Shown: piece after piece, positions 56,340 through 64,000 of the stretch
Numbering within the stretch: position 1 is the first letter of the stretch
Layout of the letters: each line of letters begins with the position of its first letter
DNA from: Ascarosepion bandense
Lineage: Eukaryota; Mollusca; Cephalopoda; Sepiida; Sepiidae
Length of the DNA: 64,000 nucleotides
Assembly (NCBI GenBank): GCA_037127315.1
Contig: JBBBDQ010001122.1
Coordinates: 5,659,001 to 5,723,000, forward strand
Direction of reading: 5' to 3'
Made by a program: the position numbers and the translations under genes
Notes under the pieces: model-generated
Database searches by the model: none
What the model was told of the DNA's origin: nothing
The model's input: the letters and a program-made list of their open reading frames with translations, nothing else

Positions 56340-57260
56340 GGTTTTATGACATGTCAAACCTTGTTGCATTATTTAATATCAAAATCAGTTTTTTTCTTAA
56401 GTCTGTAAGCATTTACTTCATTAGTGGTCTCTTTTTGTAAAAGGTTTACTTCTCCACAGGAGATGCAGTTGGCAGTTTTTAGGCCCATCCAACAATTTTA
56501 GGTTATGTTTGTGTTTAATAGAATTTGTATTTTATTCCCTTGTCAGTATAGATTCTTGATGCAAAAATGGCAAGTTCAAAAAAAGTCATTGTTATCTGAC
56601 ATTCAGAGAATAAGGATTGTCATTATTCCATGAATTATTTAAATCTATTAAATCCAGTTATGAAACTGATGATATGGAATCAAATAATTCACAGAACAAG
56701 GACATTAACTGCTTTTATTGCAATGTTTTGAATTGAGGTATTCTTCAGTTTTTGTAGAGTGTATCCCTAGCCCTTGAGAATGTCTAAAACTACAAATATC
56801 CATAGCACTCTGCAAAAACTTAGTTCTTCATGTTGTTGACCATATTTAACACATTTATGACTAAAAGGAAGGATTAGAGAAATATCATAATTATTTTGGA
56901 AGTTGTTAGTGTAATCTGGAAAGCTCCTAAACTCACCTGACCAGAAAAGCGCTCCTGTACAGAACAGGCGCTGATTTATTGTCATTGTGCAAATTGAGCA
57001 TGAAATGTATGTATAAATTCTTGAACCAAGTTGATGTCCCAATAGAATAGAAGCCTTATGTTGTTGGCTGAACAAGAGAAGATTTCTGGAAAATGAACAA
57101 ATTACAGCAAGATTGTTTATCGGTAAAGACTCAGACCACTCAAAAGGCATGTACTATTTTGGAGGAATTTTGCTAGGTATAGAAACACTTTTTTTGCTTT
57201 TGAAATTTATGGTATATTGAATCTTCAGATTTCATAGTGAATATTTCTTGATAAAATACA
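56340..57260. other. Intron 2, no supported feature
   Basis: A 127-codon open frame on the minus strand (56767-57150) has no recognised motif or splice context, so I do not call it a gene. Confidence 0.4.
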
Positions 57261-57261
57261 G

Positions 57262-57720
57262 AGAATTTGCAGTGTTCTTGGTCCTAACCTGACATTTTGG
57301 CTTCATTCACTTTCTCACTGCTGTAAAGTAGCTTCCCTGTGCCTTTTCTATAAATATTTTTAAGGTAATTATTCTGATGAGCTTTCCTCTTTCATACCTG
57401 AACTTAATAAATTTAAGCACAGTACTAGATTTGCAGCTAGGTTTCATCATTTTACTGTTGGAATGGTTAGATGCAACCGTAAGTTCTATGTTAATAGTTT
57501 CTTCTATTGTGCTTCTTGCTTTTGAAACTCTCTTCGATCTTCTTACATTCTAGTTAATTTTGATCTTCAAAAATTTAGATACAATGTCAATCGTTATCTT
57601 TTCCTGTTTTTTTTATTTTTCTCTCCCTTTCATTAATGTTTTCTTTTTCTCCTTTTCTTTCACGTGCAGTAACTCCTTGTTCAGGGTGAAATTTTTTTTT
57701 ATTTTTTTTAAATTATATAT
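57262..57720 (+). pseudogene. LINE family A, decayed 3' fragment
   Basis: It keeps CATTCACTTTCTCACTGCTG, TTCCCTGTGCCTTTTCTATA, the FTV-like TTTTACTGTTGGAATGG and the end CTTGTTCAGGGTGAAATTTT in family A order. Many frameshifts are present. Confidence 0.65.
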
Positions 57721-58194
57721 GTGTATGTATCTGTGACTGTGTTGGCACATTTGTGTGTCCCTTATAAATCACAAAACAACTTAAAGATCTGATATTATAT
57801 TTGTTAACTTATTTTATTTTTCCAAATAAAATTTACAAAATCAGAATAAATTTCAATTACAAGGAAAAACAAAAACAAATATATTAACAATTTTCATTAC
57901 ATTTGGAAGACGTATACACAAGGGTGCATCAATAAGTCCATGACAGCCTTTTGATCTGAAATTTTCATTGTATTTCATTATTCAGTTGATTTAATTATTC
58001 ACCATTCAATTATATTCATTGACAAGGAAAGAGATTATGTTGAAAAATGTGTAAAAAATTTTTTTTTATTATCATTGGTTTATGTGTGTCTATTTTAGTT
58101 TTGTGCATATTTTTCCGATAAAAAAAAAAACAAGTTGGTCGTATTTCACTTTCACCAAACCTTTATTTCTTTGCTTGTTATTCCTACTGAAAAG

Positions 58195-58269
58195 AAAGCA
58201 CAAGACTCCTTGGCAAGTAAAAAAGAGGAAGAGTGGCAACAGAACATCCAAATACAACTTGGTCATAAG
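58195..58269 (+). CDS. MAN1B1: Probable MAN1B1-like exon 3: charged stem
   Basis: The proposed exon has 25 codons, phase 0 at both ends, with the acceptor pyrimidine stretch TTTCTTTGCTTGTTATTCC then AG at 58193-58194 and donor GTATGT at 58270. It translates to a polar helix-like peptide (KAQDSLASKKEEEWQQ then NIQIQLGHK) that fits the Lys/Glu/Gln-rich stem begun in exon 2. A second AG at 58197-58198 would start the exon four bases later and give a different frame and a phase-2 end, so I prefer the first. The stem is poorly conserved in this family, so similarity cannot confirm the exon. A cDNA read would settle it. Confidence 0.5.
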
Positions 58270-59001
58270 GTATGTTATTTTTTTTTTCTTATTCTCTCCA
58301 TCATGAATGTTTCTAATCATAAAAATGAAAAACAAAAAATAGGATAAGTATTTTTTATTACCTTTTTGATATCTACATATTTACATATTTTATTAACTAC
58401 TTACTAAATATTTATGAAAAATTTTGTAAGTAGCAAGTCAAATTTTTATGGTTAGTCAAGTATCTTTCGGAATCTTTCTGTCAAGTGACTAGAAAGAGTT
58501 ACCGGTTTTAGTGATAATATTTGTATGAATTATAAGTGTATGACTGTAAAGTAAAAACTAATTATTGTAGTAGAAATGTATACAAAGATCTTGGTAACCC
58601 TTTTGTCCATTTCTTGGAATGGGGGTGGGTGAAAAAGAAATCCAATTGACCACTGAAAATAAAATGAAACCTACTGATTATTTGGAATGTGTAAAAACAG
58701 TTGAGCTGGTGTCAGATTTGTTATAAAAGATCATAATGAAAATAAAATGTAACCTTTTTTAGCATATCTGAACTTTTGAAACTTACAAATTCATTTTTTT
58801 AGCATCATGAGTCAAATCTTCCATCCCCATGTTTAAAAAAAAACAAAAAAAAAACAAAAAGAATAAATGAGATGTTTGAAAACTTTACATTACTAATGCT
58901 GTAACAATGCCCCACAGTACTAGCGGAGGGTTTAAGAATATTTCAAAGATAGTGATTTCTTGTCTTCTCTACAGTTTGGCATTCTATTTTTCTTTCTTTT
59001 A

Positions 59002-59070
59002 GACTGATTGCCAACCAAGGCTAGAGCTCAATCTAATCTGCTATTAAATCCATGAGCATTACACTATGCA
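59002..59070 (-). mobile_element. SINE fragment, older relative of family 1
   Basis: GACTGATTGCCAACCAAGGC and AATCTGCTATTAAATCCAT match the family 1 body. Confidence 0.5.
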
Positions 59071-59506
59071 AATTAGTGTTTTAAATGATTTAAAGAATAA
59101 ATTAATAAATATTCTTTTTAAAGATCTAAATCCTGTGACAGGAGTTAAATAATGACTTGTGACAGTGCTAAGTTGATTTATCTCACAAATTCATTTCACA
59201 TACTTGAATATTTACCAAGAGAAATGAAGATACCATACTAGGACTTCTAAAGCTGCTACAAAAAAGAAAAGATTTTCTTACTGCCATGACATAAAATCAT
59301 TTATCAGTTATGAAAAAAAATAAAATCTATTTTAACATTTTTACTTTAAGCAATTTCACCATTTTTATATATATATATATGTGTTTATTTTAATGTAATG
59401 TCTCTTTAGGATATAGTCAATCCTGACTCTCTGCAGAGCTTCGTTTATTGTCTGGGAACTGTCATTCATTGTTTAGAAGATAATCATAGGTTCTCATTTC
59501 CTTTTC

Positions 59507-59690
59507 TTAAACTGGTTACCACTCAAGCTTAGATAGCCTAGTCTACCTTACTATTTAAACCCATAGCTGTGGGGAGAAGAGACCTTCTCTTAGTGCAAAA
59601 GTGAATGCCACAGACTAACTTGGAATTTAAACTTGGCTCACCAATTCCACTTTCTGTGCGAATATTCCTTACATGACTTGTGCCTCACCA
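59507..59690 (-). mobile_element. Older SINE relative of family 1
   Basis: AAACTGGTTACCACTCAAGC, TATTTAAACCCATAGCTG, AAAGTGAATGCCACAG and TGGAATTTAAACTTGGCTC keep family 1 order on the minus strand. The group also includes 30968 and 45078. Confidence 0.6.
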
Positions 59691-60067
59691 AAGAAATATT
59701 AGCAAAAAATTAATGATGAATGAAATCTGTAATTCCAATCAACAGAAAAATTATGATCCATTTTGCTTATTGATTAAGAAAAATCAATAAAAATACTTTC
59801 TTCCCTCTAAAACTTTTAAATATTTTCTGTCTGCCTGCAAAGAATTATATAAGGAATTTACACTTTTTTTTTTTTTTTTTTTTTACCCATTTCATGTTCA
59901 TCTGCCAAATATCCTTTTTATGTCATAAACAAATTAATTTCTCATACTTTTCAGCCAGTCATTTTATAGAGGAAATTAATCTATTAATGGTCAGTCACTG
60001 TCCCAAAAGTGGAATGATTGTCATTAATAGATTATCGGTAGAAATCTATAAAATGGGATAAATGAAA

Positions 60068-60074
<7 letters not shown>

Positions 60075-60102
<28 letters not shown>
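60075..60102. repeat. (TA)n microsatellite
   Basis: A TA tract after an A run. Confidence 0.95.
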
Positions 60103-60107
<5 letters not shown>

Positions 60108-60406
60108 GTAACTAATGCTGTATCATACCAGTTTGATAAGGATGGATACAATATTTGAGAGATTGAAATCTCAATACCTACATCTTGAAATATAATGCTT
60201 TTTTTATCTTGACTGCTTGCTATATTTATCACAGGAAAGATAACCAAGAAATTTACATCAAGGTCAAAATTGAATAAATATATCAAAAACACATAAGAAG
60301 TCTTAGCTTTCTTTTTAATAGAAAATGTCTATTTTTCTTTCCTGTTTTCTTTTTCTTTTTATAATTTCTATGTGTATGTATGTGTGCCAGGATCAACAGA
60401 TATGCA

Positions 60407-60456
60407 CACAAGCAGTTGCTGAAAAGTTCCCTGACCAACCAATGATTGAACTTTTC
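60407..60456. repeat. Hairpin with 13-bp perfect arms
   Basis: TGCTGAAAAGTTC pairs with GAACTTTTCAGCA across a loop of about 18 bases. It lies beside a (TA)n tract, as several palindromes here do. Confidence 0.75.
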
Positions 60457-60472
60457 AGCACCCACCACACCC

Positions 60473-60496
60473 TTATATATATATATATATATATAG
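60473..60496. repeat. (TA)n microsatellite
   Basis: A TA tract. Confidence 0.95.
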
Positions 60497-61225
60497 GTAC
60501 CTCCACTCATTTTAAAATGAATTTTTTTAATTTTCTTGAAAATTTTACTTTAGTTTTAATTGAAAGCTAAATAATTAAATTTACTGTTTCCAATAAGCAA
60601 AATACACTAGTGTATTTCAAACAGAAATTATATTGATTGAAATCTAAAATTTTTCAATTTCTTTTTAATCTTTTCATTTTTTGGCTATTTTTAAGCAACT
60701 GATACATTTGTAAACGAAAGTCAATTTTCGGTTTTAAAAAACTTGCAAAAATAAAATATAAAATCTGTGAGACATTATTTTTGGAAAATTAGCAAATTTA
60801 ATGTTAAATTAATCTGATTTACATAATTATAACTTAATTATAGCATGAAATTTAGAATAAAACTATTTCTTAATCACAGAGTTGAACTTTTTGGCCTGTC
60901 TGCTGTATATAAAAATCTGAAAATTATTTGATTTTTTGTGAGAATTTCCAAATTAACGTGTTTGTTACTTAAAAACAACTGAGTTATGTTATGTTACGTT
61001 TTCCATTGTAAATTCTCATAATGATTTGGTTACCCGCTAACTCAAATCAAAACAAGATCTTTTATCAAAATTTCAAAAATGTTAGAAGGGATTAAAAATT
61101 TTTTTAAAAATAATTTGATCTTTCCTCTTAATAATAATATAAACTTTTTGATGGAAAAAGTTCTAAGTTTGGGGCTTTTTTTATTCATACGATGCTGTTT
61201 TTTAAGCAATTTAGTGGAGGTATAT

Positions 61226-61421
61226 AATTATTACATGAGAACATGTGCAAACTACAAAATTGCACATTTTGTCTTAACATTGAAAGAATGTCTCATTAGG
61301 TAGTTAATGATGGTAAATTTTTATTGCCATCATTAACTATCTGATAAGACATTGTTCTTTCAATGTTGAAACAAAATGTACAATTTTGTAGTAGTTTACA
61401 CATGTTCTAATGTAATAATTA
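61226..61421. repeat. Palindrome, about 88-bp arms
   Basis: The left arm (61226-61313) has ACATGTGCAAACTACAAAAT and TAACATTGAAAGAATGTC. The right arm (61326-61421) is its imperfect reverse complement (GACATTGTTCTTTCAATGTT; ACACATGTTCTAATGTAAT). The loop is about 12 bp. A TA tract follows at 61493. Confidence 0.85.
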
Positions 61422-61488
61422 ATAATAAATATTCATTGCCCTATTTTTACATTGAGCAATTATTTTCTTCGTTCTTATTCATTTAGAG

Positions 61489-61492
<4 letters not shown>

Positions 61493-61527
<35 letters not shown>
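61493..61527. repeat. (TA)n microsatellite
   Basis: A TA tract. Confidence 0.95.
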
Positions 61528-61529
<2 letters not shown>

Positions 61530-61744
61530 TATTAATAGATTATATTTCTTAATCTGACATTTTTTTAGTTTGTATTTGAGTAGTTTTATCAAGTGTGCAG
61601 GCTGGCAGACAAAATATGGTTTAAAATAAAATGGAGCATCTACTCAAATAAGTTTTGTTACTATAATCAAATCATGTGTGAGATTAGTCTGTCAGGTTCT
61701 AAGAACTGAGTCACTGTACCCTCATAGACTGAAAATGACAGAGT

Positions 61745-61747
<3 letters not shown>

Positions 61748-61796
<49 letters not shown>

Positions 61797-61797
61797 T
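61748..61797. repeat. (TG)(TA)n(GA)n microsatellite
   Basis: A TA tract flanked by short TG and GA tracts. Confidence 0.95.
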
Positions 61798-61954
61798 CAA
61801 GACATTTTATGTATGTTATAATGCTCTTGCATTATCAGCGAATGAAAATCTGACTTTAAATTATTTGAAGTCCACTTCAAACCATCTATTTGAACAATCT
61901 TACTTATCAGAGTGAACTGACAAAAATTGCCTCTCCCATGTACATATAAAAATT

Positions 61955-63490
61955 TATTTTTTTTTAATCATTTCACCCCAAGCATGGCAATAAATCCACT
62001 AGAACGCAAAAGGTTACTCAGTGTTCAAGAATATGAGAAAAACTACTATGAAGAAGTCAGTCTGACTGGGCAGAAGTTTATCCTGCAGTAAGTTGCCATT
62101 ACTTTCTGCAGTAGACTGGTTGCCTGCCAAGGCTATAGAACCCAATCTGTCCTGTTATTTAACCCATAACTAGAGGGAAAAGACTGATTAATACCTTTCC
62201 TAAGGGTATTTGCACGTAAGTGAATGCAAGGAATTCAACTGGAATTCAGACTCAGCTCCTCGATTTCTCATTCCGAGCTAATATCCACTGCACCACAATG
62301 CACATCCTCCTATGAAGAAGAGAGAACAATGAAAGAACAATAGATAATGATTAACATTGCATTTAAATTTTTAAATATCAAAATTGATAGGTAAGCAATA
62401 TGCTGGAAGAGAGCTCCACAAGCAAGAAGTAAAACAAAAGAAACGGTTAGCATATAACTTTGTTACGTCTGACCATTTCAACTGTAAAATGATGAGACCT
62501 TACTGCCAATCTAGTACTGCACTTAAATTCATGAAGTCTAGGTACCATACAGGAAAGTTCATTAGAACAATTACCATGAAGTATTTATAGAAAAGACACA
62601 AGGAAGCTACATTACAGCAGTGGAAAAGGTACTTAAGCTGAGATGCCAGGCCAGGACTAATAAAATTGCAGATTCTTTGGATTTTATCAGGAGCACCAAA
62701 TCAGATATGAAAGTAGTATTCAAAGCAAAAACAAGTAGTAGCCTTATAAATATATAACATACTTTTTTTTCAGAATCAATCTAGCAGAACATCATCAAAG
62801 TTTTTTTGGCTGCAGATTTAGCAATTGATTCAATATACAATTTCCACTTCATGTAAAAATGTTGGTCTGAAAAAGTGCAATAAGTCACTTTCCTGGAGCT
62901 TAGCATCAGCCATGCTGATGTAATTTAAGAGTTCTCTCAGATGATTAAAAGATATCAATTTCATTTTTGAGGCATTAAAATTAACAAGCCACTCCTTGCC
63001 CTATTTAACAAGTTGGTTGGCCATTTTTTTTAGATAGCAGCCAATTTGATTTTATTGAACCAATCAAACTTACTATTAAGACAAGAGTAAATAGTTGTCA
63101 TTAGTCATACCAAGCTCAGAACTGATGACAAGGATAGAGCCCAGGGAAACATTTACATTTATGTAAAAAAGATCTAGAAGAATGGCCATTCAAGACAATT
63201 TTCATTTTGTGATTTTATAAGAAAAACTGAATCAGTTCAAAAATTAACCCAGAAATATCATAACCCTTCAACTTGTCAAAAAGACCAGTATGTCAAACCT
63301 TGTCAAATTCTTTCGAGATATCCAAAGCAACCTTCGCCATTCTTATCTAAAGATTTTAAAGCTAAGCCTGTATTCTAGACTGACAGTAAATCCTCTAATG
63401 ATGAATGATGTCACCTATATTCTCATGCAGATAGTGTAAACCCCACTGGCCGAATCATTCAAAGCTAAAGTCTTAATAATTTTTCAAATT
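61955..63490 (-). pseudogene. LINE family A, old copy split by a SINE
   Basis: The 3' tail (ATCATTTCACCCCAAGCATG on the plus strand, with poly-T before it) begins at 61955. The decayed ORF2 region resumes after the SINE at 62321 and runs to about 63490, with plus-strand traces of the C-terminal and RT parts (CATTAAAATTAACAAGCCAC; CCTTGTCAAATTCTTTCG). All frames are heavily broken. Confidence 0.65.
62056..62308 (-). mobile_element. tRNA-derived SINE, family 1, nested in LINE A
   Basis: A minus-strand copy whose 3' terminal portion is missing. CTATGAAGAAG occurs immediately on both sides (62045-62055 and 62310-62320), a target-site duplication within the older LINE. Confidence 0.9.
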
Positions 63491-63589
63491 CATTTTAGAT
63501 TTGGCAACTCAATTTTGTGCAGCATCTGTGATTAATAACTGACTTAGATTATTATTAATTCTTTTCTTTTTTTTTTTCACATTTTTAGT

Positions 63590-63895
63590 GCTCCCCAGGA
63601 AAAAACGTTTTTCTCACAATACTCATTTAATTCTGATCCTTTTACTGTTGAATTTGTTAGTTAGAACTGTAGGTTTGATGCTAATAGTTTCTTCTCTCGC
63701 ACTTCTCACTTGGCTTCTTGCTTTCCTGTCAACAAAGATCTTCAAGATATCAAATGCAACATCAATCATCCTTGAATCCTGGTTTTTATTTTCCCCTCTC
63801 CTTAATGTTATTTTCAGATTTTTTCACTCTCAGTAACTTCTTTGCATCTTAGTAGCTTTATCTCCTTGCTTGAGGTGAAATAGTTATATAAGAAA
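63590..63895 (+). pseudogene. LINE family A, decayed 3' end
   Basis: TTTTACTGTTGAATTTGTTA, AATAGTTTCTTCTCTCGCAC and GATCTTCAAGATATCAAATG follow family A order, ending CTTGCTTGAGGTGAAATAGT and an A-rich tail. It lies opposite in direction to the copy just before it. Confidence 0.65.
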
Positions 63896-64000
63896 AAAGT
63901 GCGAGAAGCCGTGACCGTTTTGTTTAAAGCATAAATTTATTGTTATTATTATTATTATTATATGGTTTTTGTATGATATATTAAGTGTCCATGATGGTAT

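Larger units (their letters stand above)
1860..64000 (+). other. MAN1B1: MAN1B1-like gene, 5' portion (runs off the window)
   Basis: Gene span from the start codon to the window edge. The family is ER mannosyl-oligosaccharide 1,2-alpha-mannosidase (glycoside hydrolase 47), a type II membrane protein that trims mannose from N-glycans and marks misfolded glycoproteins for ER-associated degradation. Three exons are proposed, 34 + 81 + 25 codons, all joined in phase 0, giving 140 residues: cytosolic tail, one membrane anchor and a charged stem. I see no GH47 catalytic motifs, so that domain must lie downstream. The identification rests on tail and anchor similarity to the human protein as I remember it, not on an alignment. 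Intron 1 is about 53.5 kb, intron 2 about 2.5 kb, and intron 3 exceeds 5.7 kb. Confidence 0.75.

Noticed and set aside
56767..57150. 127-codon open frame on the minus strand in intron 2
   Set aside because: No recognisable domain, no splice or start context, and composition like the flanking intron; most likely chance.
60325..60570. Possible fourth exon after acceptor TGTGTGCCAG at about 60390
   Set aside because: The peptide runs into a (TA)n tract without a donor, and the sequence is explained by the 13-bp hairpin at 60407-60456.
1..64000. CRISPR array, prophage, operon or other prokaryotic system
   Set aside because: No regularly spaced repeats, no compact coding, spliced host gene and eukaryotic retroelements throughout.

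Overview
The window looks like animal nuclear DNA that is AT-rich and dominated by introns and repeats. It is most probably from a cephalopod mollusc, likely an octopus. That is an inference from three things: the very long repeat-filled introns, the tRNA-derived SINEs and TA/CA microsatellites, and motifs I recognise from mollusc genomes (AAGGGAGATAA; GGAAGGGCATCCAGCC). No bacterial-style genes, operons or CRISPR arrays are present, and nearly every long open frame is transposon-derived or a chance opening.

The one host gene I can support is the 5' part of a MAN1B1-like gene (ER mannosyl-oligosaccharide alpha-1,2-mannosidase, GH47) on the + strand. Exon 1 (1860-1961) holds the start codon and the cytosolic tail. 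After an intron of about 53.5 kb, exon 2 (55472-55714) holds the basic tail motif, the signal-anchor membrane segment and the start of a lumenal stem. A probable exon 3 (58195-58269) extends the charged stem. The catalytic domain is not here and should lie beyond base 64000.

The rest is mostly intronic mobile DNA. Family A is a non-LTR retrotransposon of the jockey/CR1-like type: one nearly full-length but broken copy (50769-53880, minus), a second truncated copy (54191-55253, minus) ending about 220 bp before exon 2, and many older pieces. Family B is an RTE-like LINE seen only as decayed 3' ends, all antisense to the gene. A Ty3/gypsy pol remnant (26815-28690, minus) has altered catalytic motifs and an internal deletion. 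A possible LTR plus lysine-tRNA primer-binding site lies at 43921-44300.

At least four SINE types are visible: (1) a roughly 310-bp tRNA-derived SINE with a CTGA-repeat tail, about 12 copies; (2) two copies in which a 5S-rRNA-like unit directly precedes the same tRNA head; (3) a tRNA-like SINE whose 3' end runs into (TA)n; (4) a tRNA-like SINE with a CCTGAAGAAGG body. Long imperfect palindromes (24.1, 38.2-39.2 and 61.2-61.4 kb) would form double-stranded RNA in the pre-mRNA. A CpG-dense island at 25.7-26.3 kb, with a good splice donor at its edge, stands out from the surrounding AT-rich sequence and is the best candidate for an unrecognised promoter or first exon.
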